A stretch of DNA of 64,000 nt from Parietaria judaica (GCA_954871525.1 OX940866.1:15957001-16021000), one strand, 5' to 3'. Shown: positions 34,264 to 45,693, counted from the first letter of the stretch. Notes: generated from the letters alone by a model not told the origin. Numbers and translations are program-made.

Positions 34264-35119
34264 ATGGAATGCATGTCGGAGGACCTTCCCGAAGACTTTG
34301 TGTTCGACAAGATCCTACCGGAACTGCCGGTAAAAATTCTGATGGGATTCAAGAGCGTCTCGAAACGTTGGCTGGCAAGAATATCTGGGGGTGACTCGAC
34401 GTTCATCAACACTCATCAAATTCGTCAGCGGACCAGAAACGGCCTACTCCTGATTGCCCCCTTCAAACAGGACTATCAATAAGTAATACTGCTGCTCTCC
34501 GGCCAAAGGGTGACGGACATCGATATGTCGTATCTTTACGCAAAAAATTACGAACACTTCGATATAGTAGGCTCCTGCAACGGCTTGATATTCCTGTCGT
34601 TCAGGGCGCATGAGAGGAGACTCGTGCTTTGGAATCCGGTGATTTGGCAAGTGAGGCGGCTTCCCGTTCCAGCACCCTACTCACCTGTATTTCATGACAA
34701 TGGGGTGTTAGATTTTTACGTATGACGTCACTATCAACGACTACAAGATCGTCCGACTATGAACAGCCAAGGATTCGCTTTTCGTATGCGCACAAGTGTT
34801 CACCAAAAGCGGACTTGCATAGAGAGATTGTGGGTCCTTGACAATACCAGAGGAGCTTGATTGGCCACGGGGCGCGGTAACGATGGACGGGGTACTTCAT
34901 TGGGCGGTTCTGATTAACCCCCGTCAAAATAAATCAACATTATTCATTTCCTTCGACTGGCGGGACGAGGTGCTTCGTTTTGAGGAAAAACAGACCGCGC
35001 TTCCAACGGTAGAACGGCCGGCGATGGAGTACTGGTGGAGAAATGTATGGGGCGTGGAGAATGACATGTACGTTGAACCCGCCCATGATTACGTCGAGAT
35101 CATAGTCTCTATATTTTGA
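34264..35119 (+). pseudogene. Broken F-box protein gene (F-box plus associated domain)
   Basis: The ATG at 34,264 opens a frame with an F-box (LPEDFVFDKILPELPVKI, SVSKRW). A stop TAA at 34,480 interrupts it. The same frame goes on with the associated-domain motifs GSCNGLIFLSF and LVLWNPVIWQVRRLP to 34,725, where a one-base shift leads to YDVTINDYKIVR. Further stops follow near 34,760, then a last fragment (34,838-35,119; MDGVLHWAVL). Intact members are substrate adaptors of SCF ubiquitin ligases. It has no introns and is flanked on both sides by TAGCGGTA-type arrays (34,084 and 35,145 onward), like a gene carried by a DNA transposon. Confidence 0.75.
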
Positions 35120-35191
35120 TTATTTCGTGAATATTAGTTATGTATAGCGGTTGTAAGGTTTTGTGCCCAAATTATTTATGTAAAGCGGTTA
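35120..35191. repeat. Left flank of the gypsy element with subterminal motif
   Basis: A 29-bp sequence around attagttatgtatagcggtt (about 35,127) reappears right after the 3' LTR at about 40,983. It is too long to be a target duplication and is probably a subterminal repeat of the host element. Confidence 0.7.
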
Positions 35192-35863
35192 TAGCGGGAT
35201 TACTTTGACTAGCGGGAGCGGAGTAACTAGCGGTAATGGAGCAACTAGCGGTATTGTAGTAACTAGCGGTATTGGACTAACTAGCGGTAATGGAGCTCGT
35301 GAGCATAACGGGAATGGTATTTACTTGGTTTCCACATCTGAATTCGTGGTCTAAGTAAAGCCCTTGGTAATTAAGTTAGTATTAATTATGTTAGTGGGAT
35401 GTATTTATTTTCTGAGTAGTCCAAGGGTTAAGTATGGTATTTATTAGTGTTTTGAGTCTTGTAATAGCCTTAAAAGGCATTTATGGTTGTGGGGACTTGG
35501 TGCTCTCTGTATGGGGCTGTTTTGGGTCTTTGTGGAGAAGTTGGAAAGCCTTAGAATCAGGCTGGAGGGGATGTACGAATTTGTAACCCATCAGCTCTAT
35601 TTAAAGAGCAAGAATGCAATGAGAAAAGGAGATTATGTTTGATAAAAAAAACCCTCTCAAAATTATGTTTGTGAAAACCCTCTTATCTCTTGGTGGATTC
35701 CTTGAGTGGCGAGTGCAGAAACTTATCTTTCGGTGGATTCCGAGAGTGGCGTTTCTTCTATCCTAGGCTTATCTTGGTGGATTCCGAGTGGCGCCGTTTT
35801 TACCTTTACCTTTCGTCTTGCTTTGTCAATATACTAGACTTGGGTGTCACCGGTCCGGTATCA
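35192..35863 (+). repeat. 5' LTR of the gypsy element, truncated at its start
   Basis: 672 bp matching 40,259-40,979. The first part holds four 'actagcggta' words spaced by about 18 bp. It ends tatca before the binding site. Confidence 0.9.
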
Positions 35864-35865
35864 GT

Positions 35866-35877
35866 TGGTATCAGAGC
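35866..35877 (+). other. Primer-binding site of the gypsy element
   Basis: TGGTATCAGAGC, 2 nt after the LTR, complements the 3' end of initiator tRNA-Met. Confidence 0.9.
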
Positions 35878-35914
35878 TCAAGTTGCTTGTTCACGGTTTC
35901 TTATCATCATCCAC

Positions 35915-37660
35915 ATGGCAAGGCGTGGAAACCCTATTCCTCCTAACTTTCAGACGGCTGCGGAGTATGAAAGAGAGATAGAGATGGCTACCATGAGGGA
36001 AGCGATGGCTGATCTTCAGCAACGCTTAACCCAAGTGGAAGGACAACAGCATCACCGTTAACAACAGCGTAACCATGGCGTTGACGTGAATCCTTTTCAT
36101 GTTGAAGTCTCCAGCGATGAAGACGATGGGCCTCAAAGGAGAAATCAGCCCCAACGTTACGAAAGTGACATAAAGGTGGACGTACCTGAATTTGACGGAA
36201 GATCTCATGGCGACACATTTCTTGATTGGATGTATACGGTGGAAAGGATCTTTGAGTTCAAGGATTATTCTAACGATAAGCGAGTCAAACTGGTGGCTAT
36301 CAAGCTAAAGGGCTATGCATCCCTTTGGTGGGAGAATCTGAGACGAGAACGACTACGAGAAGGAAGACGAGCGATTCGAACGTGGGAAAAGATGAAGAGA
36401 GAGCTCAAGAGGATGTTCATTTCAGATAGTTACAAGCAAGATAACTATTTGAAGTTTAACAACTTCAAACAGCTCGATCTTTCTATTGAAGATTATACTC
36501 GTGAGTTTGAGTATCTTATGATTAAATGCGACGTGGTGGAACCTGAAGAACAAACGGTGGCTCGTTACCTTCGCGGTCTCAAAAGAGATATTGCAGAAGC
36601 TGTTCGACTTCAACCATATTGGACGTTTAACAACGTTCGGAAGCTAACGGAGAATATTGAAAGGCAGCACAAAGAGGCAAAGAAGTACACACCGAAGAGC
36701 ACGGGATATGGAGTCAAGAATACCGGCGGGGCATCTTCATCAAAGACGACCTTTGACAAGGCATCAACTTCCTCGAAAACCAAAGTCAGATCCGAGAAGA
36801 CTTCCCCACCGATCAATTCCACTGTTTCGAGGAAATGTTTCAAATGTCAAGGTTTTGGTCATATTGTTGCAGATTGCCCGAATCGAAGGGTAATTACCAT
36901 GGTAGAAACTGCCATAGCCTATAATGAAGATGAAGAAGAAGAACGGGAACCAATCTACGACGAGGAAGAATGCGTTGAAGAACCTGATGAAGGAGATGTT
37001 CTGGTCATCCGACGACTCCTTAACTCCAACCATGTGAACGAAGACCCATGGTTGAGAGACAATATCTTCCAGACCCGGTGTACGTCAAAGGGGCGTGTGT
37101 GCAACATCATCATTGATGGAGGAAGCTGCACCAATGTTGTTGCCGAAGAAATGGTGCAAAAGTTTGGGTTGAAGACGGAGCCTCACCCTCATCCTTATCG
37201 CATTCAATGGTTCCAAAAGGGAAATGGGCAGAAAGTAACAAAGAGGTACTTGGTAGCGTTTTCCATTGGAAAGAACTACAACGATGAAGTCTGGTGTGAT
37301 GTTGTTCCCATGGATGCTTGTCATGTGTTATTGGGAAGACCGTGGCAATACGATAGAAGAGCGATTTATGACGGATTCAACAACACTCATTCCTTTACCA
37401 AGGATGGTCGACGGATCGTGTTGGCACCCTTGAAGCCGGAGAAGATCACAGCAACCTCCGAATCGAAGAAGCACTCTTTGCTCACCGGTTCACAGGTTAC
37501 ACAATCTTTATCCAATTCTGAAGCTGTTTTTATTCTTTATGTGAAGGAAACATCAGACAACAAGAAGGATCTGCCCGAAGCGGTTCAAATCCTTTTAGAG
37601 GAGTTTCGAGATTGCGCACCAGAGGAGATAGAGTGGCCTACCTACATTGCGAGGAATTGA
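35915..37660 (+). pseudogene. Gypsy gag-protease with one premature stop
   Basis: The ATG at 35,915 (MARRGNPIPP) opens the frame. An in-frame TAA at 36,059-36,061 interrupts it, and the same frame continues to 37,660. The retrotransposon gag domain covers about 36,180-36,660 (DWMYTVERIFEF, KLKGYASLWWENL). A zinc knuckle CFKCQGFGHIVADC lies at about 36,835-36,876, and a protease active site IIDGGSCTNVV at about 37,108-37,140. The TAA looks like a single C-to-T change of a Gln codon in a Gln/His-rich run. The frame ends just inside the start of the pol homology, through a small indel near 37,635. Confidence 0.85.
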
Positions 37661-40210
37661 GCACCGTATTGATTTAGTACCGGGATCTTCTCTACCCAAC
37701 AAAGCAGCCTACCGGCTCACCCCGAAGCAACAAGCCGAGTTGCAACGACAAGTCGAGGAGCTGATGGAAAAAGGGCTGATTCGAGAGAGCTTGAGCGCTT
37801 GTGCGGTTCCTGCCCTCTTAGTTCCAAAGAAGGATGAAACATGGAGAATGTGCGTGGATAGCCGAGCCATCAACAGGATAACGGTCAAGTATCGTTTTCC
37901 CATTCCAAGGTTAGATGACCTTCTTGATCATTTGCATGGTAGTACAATATTCTCCAAGATCGATTTGCGCAGTGGTTATCATCAGATTCGTATGCAACCG
38001 GGAGATGAATGGAAGACAACTTTCAAGACCGGGAGAGGTTTGTACGAATGGCTTGTTATGCCGTTTGGATTGTCTAACGCTCATAGCACGTTTATGCGCC
38101 TCATGACTCATGTTTTCAAGCCATTGATGGGAATATGTGTGGTTGTCTATTTTGACGATATTTTGGTGTATAGTAAGAGCACACATCATCACTTGAAGCA
38201 TTTGAGGCAGGTCTTCGAAATCTTGAGGAGTGAAAGCTTGTATGTCAACTTAAAGAAGTGCGAGTTTCTGGTGGAGAGCCTCATTTTTCTTGGATATGTG
38301 GTGTCCAAGGATGGAATCAAGGTGGATGAGTCGAAGATCGAAGCAATCTCCACTTGGCCAGTTCCGAAGTCTCTTTTTGACATCCGAAGTTTTCATGGCA
38401 TGACTTCTTTCTACCGCCGATTCATTAGAGATTTCAGTACGGTCGTTTCACCAATCACCGAGTGCATGAAGGGTGGAGTTTTCAAGTGGACAAAAGAAGC
38501 ACAAGAGAGTTTTGAGCTGATAAAGAAGAAGATGACAGAGGCACCGATTCTTGCCTTACCGGAGTTCTCCAAGATGTTCGAAGTGGAGTGTGACGCTTCC
38601 GGAGTGGGCATCGGGACTGTCCTTAGCCAAGAGGGTCGAGCTATTTCATTTTTCAGTGAGAAGCTCAATGAAGTGAAGAGGAAGTACTCGACATACGACA
38701 AGGAGTTCTATGCCATCATCCGAGCATTGGCGAACTGGAGTCACTACCTTTATCCTAACGATTTTGTTCTTTTTACAGATCATGAAGCCTTGAAGTATTT
38801 GAATGCACAACACAAGCTAAACTCTCGCCATGCAAAGTGGGTTAAATTCTTGCAGTCTTTCAACTTCGTCATCAAGAACAAATTGGGAAAATCCAATCAG
38901 GTAGCGGATGCTTTGAATAGACGCCATTTACTTCTTCATACGATGCATGCTAAAGTGCTTGGATTTGAAGTCGTTAAAGATCTATATGTGGATGACCCTG
39001 ATTTTGGCCAAGTGTGGAAGCGATGTGAAAAGGAGCCTTTTAGGCAATTCCTTGTGCAAGATGGATTTCTCTACAGGGGTGTGCAACTTTGTGTTCCCCA
39101 ATGTTCATTACGGGAGGCGATCATAAGGGAAGATCATGCGGGTGGACTAGCTTGTCATTTTGGTCGCGATAAAACCGTCGCGCTTTTGGAAGAAAACTTC
39201 TTTTGGCCAAAGCTAACGCGGGATGTAAGGTGGATCATTGAGCAGTGTGAGACTTGTCGGCACGCGAAGATGCATAGGAGCAACACTGGATTATACATGC
39301 CACTTCCAATCCCTAATGCTCTGTGGGAAGATGTGAGTATGGATTTTGTTTTGGGACTTCCCAGGACCCAGTGTCACAAGGATTCAATCATGGTGGTGGT
39401 TGATCGATTCTCCAAAATGGCTCATTTTGTTTCGTGCAGCAAAACAGCGGATGCCACCAACACTGCCGATCTCTATTTTCAAGAGATTGTGAAGCTACAT
39501 GGGGTTCCAAAGACAATCACGTCTGATCGGGATGCTAAGTTCCTTAGTCATTTTTGGAGAACTCTTTGGCGAAAGATGGGCACAAGGCTGCAATATAGTA
39601 CTTCACACCATCCGCAAACCGACGGAGAAACCGAGGTGGTCAACCGATCATTGGGAGCATTGTTGAGAAGCCTTGTTAAGAAGAACACAAGGGGGTGGGA
39701 TTTGTCTCTTGCGCATGCTGAATTTGCTTACAACCGGTCCACTCATTCAGCCACGAAGTCCAGACCATTCGAAGTTGTCTATGGCAAGAATCCGAATTCC
39801 CCTTTGGATTTGGTTCCCTTGAAGACGGAGACGAACTTTAGTGGAGCAGCGGATGAGCGAGCCAAGTTTATCAAGCAATTGCACGCTCAGGTCAGAGACA
39901 AGATCTTGAAGCAAACTGAGAAGTGTGCTCAACAAGCCAATAAGCATAGGCGGAAGGTAACTTTTCATGTTGGTGATAAGGTATGGATTCAGCTACGGAA
40001 GGAACGATTTCCAAATCGGAAGTATCCTAAGATACAACCGAGAGCAGACGGGCCTTTCACCATTGTGGAAAAAGTCAATGACAACGCATGCAAGGTGGAG
40101 CTTCCTGATCACTATGGTGTTTCAGCAACTTTCTACATTGCTGATCTATCACCGTTCGTCGATGATGAACCGCTAGACTCGAGGTCGAGTCTTTTTCAAC
40201 CGGGGGAGAA
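37647..40210 (+). CDS. Gypsy pol: reverse transcriptase, RNase H, integrase
   Basis: An open frame without internal stops; it has no own ATG, so it was part of a gag-pol frame before the indel near 37,635. Reverse transcriptase has VVYFDDILVYS at about 38,139-38,171. RNase H has ECDASGVGIGTVLSQ at about 38,587. Integrase has an HHCC finger (HAGGLACHFGRDKT...CETCRHAK at about 39,136-39,268) and the three catalytic acids in SMDFVLGLP, TSDRDAKF and PQTDGETEVVNRS. The frame runs on into the 3' LTR to 40,421. Integrity of the long frame suggests recent activity. Confidence 0.9.
40201..40210 (+). other. Polypurine tract of the gypsy element
   Basis: cgggggagaa directly before the TG of the 3' LTR. 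Confidence 0.8.
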
Positions 40211-40979
40211 TGATGCGGATCCTGATAGCGGTATTGGACTGTCGAGCCTTATCGAGCATAGCGGGATTACTTTGACTAGCGGGAGCGGAGTAACTTGCGG
40301 TAATGGAGCAACTAGCGGTATTGTAGTAACTAGCGGTATTGGACTAACTAGCGGTAATGGAGCTCGTGAGCATAACGGGAATGGTATTTACTGGGTTTCC
40401 ACATCTGAATTCGTGGTCTAAGTAAAGCCCTTGGTAATTATGTTAGTATTAATTATGGTAGTGGGATGTATTTATTTTCTTAGTAGTCCAAGGGTTAAGT
40501 ATGGTATTTATTAGTGTTTTGAGTCTTGTAATAGCCTTAAAAGGCATTTATGGTCGTGGGGACTTGGTGCTCTCTTTATGAGGCTGTTTTGGGTCTTTGT
40601 GGAGAAGTTGGAAAGCCTTAGAGTCAGGCTGGAGGGGATGTACGAATTTGTAACCCATCAGCTCTATTTAAAGAGCAAGAATGCAATGAGAAAAGGAGAT
40701 TATGTTTGATAAAAAAAAAAACCCTCTCAAAGTTATCTTTGTGAAAACCCTCTTATCTCTTGGTGGATTCCTTGAGTGGCGAGTGCAGAAACTTATCTTT
40801 CGGTGGATTCCGAGAGTGGCGTTTCTTCTATCAGAAACTTATCTTTCGGTGGATTCCGGGAGTGGCATTTCTTCTATCCTAGGCTTATCTTGGTTGATTC
40901 CAAGTGGCGCCGTTTTTACCTTTACCTTTCGTCTTGCTTTGTCAATATACTAGACCTGGGTGTCACCGGTCCGGTATTA
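40211..40979 (+). repeat. 3' LTR of the gypsy element
   Basis: 769 bp, starting TGATGCGG and ending ggtatta where the 5' copy ends ggtatca. It has one extra unit of about 46 bp (about 40,791-40,880 reads ttatctttcggtggattcc twice), which the 5' LTR lacks. Confidence 0.9.
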
Positions 40980-41862
40980 CTTATTAGTTATGTATAGCGG
41001 TTATAAGGTTTCTTACTTATTAGCGGAACAACTTTCTATAGCGGCACCCTAATTATGTCGTATTAGTTATGTCGTATGCATCACGCTTTGTAATAGCGGT
41101 AAAAGATAGTTTGTTTGCTAGCGGTAGAACAGCGGTTGAATTGGATGTTAAAAAGCAGTAATATAACTTTAAGTGTTATTTGGTTTAAATTTAAATGTTA
41201 TTCGGTTAAATTGGATAGTTTGTTTTGGTTATATGTTATTACTGATATGTTATTAGCTTTAATATCGTTAAAGTTATTTTTCTTTAACTGCTATATATAA
41301 TTTTACATATTTAAGAAGAAAGAGTTATGCATAATAATAATTAGGAAATTGTACGAAATACCCATTTTGTGTCAAACCTATGACTAGCGGACCCACTTTG
41401 CAAAAGCCTATAGCGGTAAACTAGTGGTAGACACACTTTTGGTTAAAGTTAATAAGAAACTATATTATTTCGAATGTACAGCGGTAGACGCACACTTGGT
41501 AATAGCGGTATCACAACGGCTATATCATTTTACTCGAGGTGATAGTATCTCAGAATGAACCTAGTGATAACACTTAGGGATTGAGAAATATGTTATAGAG
41601 ATTGGCAAAACAAGTGAATAAAAAAACATAAACATGCTCGTACATCGTAATTAAACAAGGTGAATACAAAACATACTCGTCCAAAGTAATAAGCATAGTT
41701 ACCACATACTCGTCCAAACAAAATAGGTAAAAAAACGTAGTCAAAATATTACAGAGGTTATAAACATAGTTCTAAAGTCGAAACAACCAATTCGACCAGA
41801 TTTCAATCGCGTATCGGGACGAGGCTTAAGGTACTAAACGGTCAATCGTCGAGAAAGGGGAC
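40980..41862. repeat. Motif-rich flank of the gypsy element
   Basis: TAGCGG(T/C)A words recur near 40,994, 41,036, 41,093, 41,118, 41,408, 41,478 and 41,503. At about 41,345 a new terminal-repeat-like start (aggaaattgtacgaaatacc) suggests the edge of another MULE-like element. No gene here. Confidence 0.55.
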
Positions 41863-42002
41863 ATGTCGGTCATGTCTAATTCTATGAACTTCATAGAAAA
41901 TATTCCAGAGTCGACAGGCTGGGTCACTTCTGGGCCTGAGGTGTACCTCCATGTTCAACTACGGTTCTTGAGATGTGTATGCCGGGGTATTGCAGTCAAG
42001 GT

Positions 42003-42407
42003 TTACGCTTCCAAAATCCAATGGAAGTACAAATATAGATCCTGCAAGATATCTGACTTCATATCTTCACGACCGTAGTTCGACTTGGGAACAAAGAGGT
42101 TAAACTGCGCTGTTTCAAAATCGGCTCTGCATGATATCCATTGACCGTCAAACCAGATCGGGAAGTACAGCTTGTCCACGTATGCCCACGCCCGGCCGTA
42201 AAACCTTGGTTCGTCTCCTGATACCCAATCTATAGACCAAAAATCTAATTCTTCCATTGCACCGCTACGGATGTTCCCAGCAATGGCAGTCAGTTTGGCC
42301 ATGAAGGACGTATCGACAACAGCGATTGAACTAGAATTAAGAATACTCCCGGGAAAAGTTTCTAGTCGCTTACGGAGCCCGTAAGTGATCTCGTCGATGA
42401 TCAGCAT
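42003..42407 (-). pseudogene. Possible ULP1-like protease fragment carried by a MULE
   Basis: A 134-codon frame from the ATG at 42,407. The block AWAYVDKLYFPIWFDGQWIS followed by ADFETAQFNLFVP resembles the C48 (ULP1-type) protease region often carried by plant MULEs, but the expected catalytic His before the Trp is Gln here and the Asp is not evident. No start of transcription or other domain is visible. It could be an unrelated gene fragment. Confidence 0.3.
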
Positions 42408-42494
42408 TTAATATCAATGAATTAGTAACAACATATAAAAATAAAATAAATATAGAAATATTGCCATCAAAGAATTATTACCCCCACAGTCCAC

Positions 42495-43014
42495 TGTGGC
42501 GAAGTTCATTACGTTTCCCGATAATATTATCACGATTTATGCCATCAAGCCATCCGGGTAACATTTGAAAAATATTTAAAGCGGAAAAACTTGTTACTCG
42601 TTCAGCGATTTGAACATCGTATAATAACCAAAATCAAGATCTGATAAATTATTACTAATTTAACTTTTCATAAATTCATTATTAATAATCTAGTCTATAG
42701 GAAATAAATAAACTGTAAATAAAGGTTTGCATTTATTGACCCAATGCATAAGGCAGTACCTCAGGTGATGATGATTCCGGCTGCGCGTTCTGAATTGGGC
42801 AGGGTTTCGCCGATGCTGAGTGAATCTCCCGTGATCTTCCGGGATATTCTCCTGGACTCCTCGTACTAAAGCGTGGGCTTCGCCAGCAAGACTCTGTCGC
42901 AAAAACTTTAACTGATGGTTCTTTTAAAACATTCGGAGAACAACGTCTCACTAAACCGAACCAGAAAAGTGAGATCAGAGGCTAAGAAATTCACAGACTT
43001 TAGAGAGAGAGAGC

Positions 43015-43047
<33 letters not shown>

Positions 43048-43060
43048 GGAGAGAGAGAGA

Positions 43061-43120
<60 letters not shown>

Positions 43121-45010
43121 TTGCTCTGGGGAAGGTGTGTGAAATGTGTAGAATGAGCCTTGTATTTATAGACTCAAAGAAAAGCCAATAAGGGAAGTTT
43201 CCTTCCTTGAATTTCGAATTCTATGATTGGTAAATATAATTAATTACTCAAACCAATGGCCAAGATTGAATCACCAAAGATCCAATAATTCTAATTAATT
43301 AGGGATTTAACGAAATAGGGAAACCATGAATAAATCAATTATCCAATCACTTCCATATATAATAGAATTCGAATTCCCTATGCATGCATATGGAAATTTT
43401 GATATCAATAGTCTAGATCCAATGGTTAGAATTAATTCCATAACCAATCTAATGGACCATATTGATTTAGCATAAAGTCAAGCCTCATTACTTGTTCACC
43501 AAGCAAAAATTTCGATCTCCATTATAAAGAATTTGAATTTTCCATTTCCATATATGAATGTTAATTAATTTCCAATCCAATGGTTAAGATTAAATCTTAA
43601 ACTAATCCAATGGATATAATTAATTAAGCCATTTCGAAATCCATACTTGGTCACCAAGTCATTTTTCGAATTTAGCTTTCCAAATTAATTATCATGATCC
43701 AACGGTTAAGATCAAACTTGACCGATCTAATAAACCAAATTAAATTCAAGGTTTTTCCATTAATACCTAAACATAGGTACTTATGCCGCATATTTGGAAA
43801 GTCCAAATTCAAGCAAATTCGTGTAAGCCCAACTTACACATTTACTTGGGCCGCATTATTTCTACACATTCATATATATGCCAAATATATATATTTTTAT
43901 TTAAATAACATAAATCTATTAATTATTAATAAGAATATTAATAATTAAATTATATTATTAACTTCTTATCTCAATATCACAAATTAAATGTCGTGGTGCA
44001 ACACCACCATCTAAATTCGTGACATGTGATTAAATTTCACATATTTACAAAAACGATCATAAACTTGGAAATTCTCTAAATCACAAACCGTACGTCGGAA
44101 TGACTCGGTTCCAAAAGAAAAATCTCTTAGAATTTAATTTCCAACAACTTTTCAGTTGATGAAAAATCTAAATTCAATTTTCTTTTATCAGTTAAATTTC
44201 CAGCACCAAACTTTGGTACTTTTGCCATGTCAAAAATAAAACTTCCAAAGTCTGACACAGACTCTAGTTTTATGAATCCTGACAAATGATAAAACATACC
44301 AAACGTTTAAATCACGTACGTATCATCCGTTCCGGAGCTATCCTGGGGACCATGGACCCGTGTCACTGAAGCTCCAACGAACTGCTAGTGGTTCGTCAAA
44401 CCTCGGTGTTATTCCACTACAAACCCAAGGCCGCACTCTCTAGTGATACAGTATATATTATTCCCTTTATAGCAAGGTTTTCATTGATATAATAAAATTC
44501 AGGTTATTGATCTTTCACTTGATGATCCACACACGAGCAGGCGGTTTTTACCGTTTTGTCTCTCATTGCATTTTCATCCTCAACTCAGTTAGTAATATTG
44601 TGAGTAACCCACTTATGGTTTCGATTCATAAGTTGCGCACGAGTACCTCTCACTTCTCACCACTAACAATCAAGGGAATCATCTTGACTCTGAATAGAGT
44701 TGTGTGATGTCTGTGTCTATGACCAAGCTACCCTTATCTGTTGACTATCATGTTCCCAATATAGCAGCATTGAGAATGATAGTAAAATGTGTTCTTTAAC
44801 GGTTAAATCAAAGAACAATCAAGTCAACAGTCCAAGCTCGAGGTCACTCAGGACTTAGATCGAATAACCATTTGATCATCTACTAGTGACTCAACTCCAA
44901 GTTGTCAGTGACGGTCTTATATAACAACTTCCGGAGTTTAAGTCAGGTCCAGTCCAGTATGAAGCCGTTTCATACTTAATGTACTTCTAGTGTGTGTGAC
45001 ACGCACACTT
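42495..45010 (-). repeat. Truncated copia LTR, inverted
   Basis: The reverse complement of the last about 2.5 kb of the copia LTR at 24,090-26,810. The LTR 3' end is at 42,495 (tgtggcgaagttcattacg). The LTR 5' part stops at the microsatellite-like gtgtgtgtgaca near 45,000, where the right direct-repeat copy begins, so about 300 bp of the LTR start is missing. Confidence 0.9.
43003..43114. repeat. (GA)n microsatellite expansion
   Basis: Over 100 bp of nearly pure GA where other LTR copies of this family have only about 12 bp of CT (for example 26,296). Expanded within this LTR copy. Confidence 0.95.
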
Positions 45011-45016
45011 ATACAC

Positions 45017-45074
45017 ACAAACACCGAACCTTCTTAATGCTATATGGGAGCTTAGTTTTGAAGTTGAATGAGAC

Positions 45075-45109
<35 letters not shown>

Positions 45110-45693
45110 AAAATAACTTAATAATCATATTTTAAAAATACTATATAATTAGTTAATTAATGTAATTTGTTTTTAAATAAGATGATTTCATAACTATTTA
45201 TGCAATGTTATATTTTATTTATAGTGATTTCATAGTTATATATGTAATACTATTATTTTTATATAGAATTATTAATTTATCTATCAGCAACTGGGACATA
45301 TATACTTTGAAAAAAATTATTATCTTATGAATTTAGCGAATAATTGATTTAGTTAGTTAGGCCGGAACCGGGACCGGATAAAATTATAATTAAATTGAGG
45401 TCGTTAATATATCAAAGTTCTACTGTATGTACGAAACTACGAATCTATATGTATAATCTTACAAATATAAAATTTGTTGAAGCTCTAGACCGAAATATGC
45501 ATTACTTTAAATTTGTCCAATTGCCCATCATACTACGTGATATTTGACCAACATCTATAAAAAAAAATTAAAAAATAAATAAATTGACGAAAAATTTGTG
45601 TCCCTCAGTTTTGTCAAATTTTAATACTTTTGCCGCCCATTGGTCAAAGTTTTGGTACTTATACCACCAATAACTCTTTGGCTAGTTATACAA
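45017..45693. repeat. Right copy of the direct repeat bracketing the TE nest
   Basis: Matches 3,570-4,232 from acaaacacc to ctagttatacaa in the same orientation. An (AT)n run lies at 45,078-45,107. Ends about 220 bp before the lipoyl synthase ATG. Confidence 0.85.

Larger units (their letters stand above)
35192..40979 (+). mobile_element. Ty3/gypsy retrotransposon, nearly complete
   Basis: A tRNA-Met binding site, gag, protease, reverse transcriptase, RNase H and integrase lie in gypsy order, with a polypurine tract and two LTRs. The 5' LTR lacks its first about 48 bp compared with the 3' LTR, so no target duplication can be matched. The coding region has one early stop and one frameshift; all catalytic motifs are present. 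The integrase tail shows no canonical chromodomain that I can see. Confidence 0.9.

Noticed and set aside
35127..41012. 29-bp repeats around attagttatgtatagcggtt on both sides of the gypsy element as a target-site duplication
   Set aside because: Gypsy duplications are 5 bp. The repeat is offset from the LTR edges and belongs to the subterminal motif family.
42915..43142. Glu/Arg-repeat ORF
   Set aside because: Translation of the GA microsatellite.
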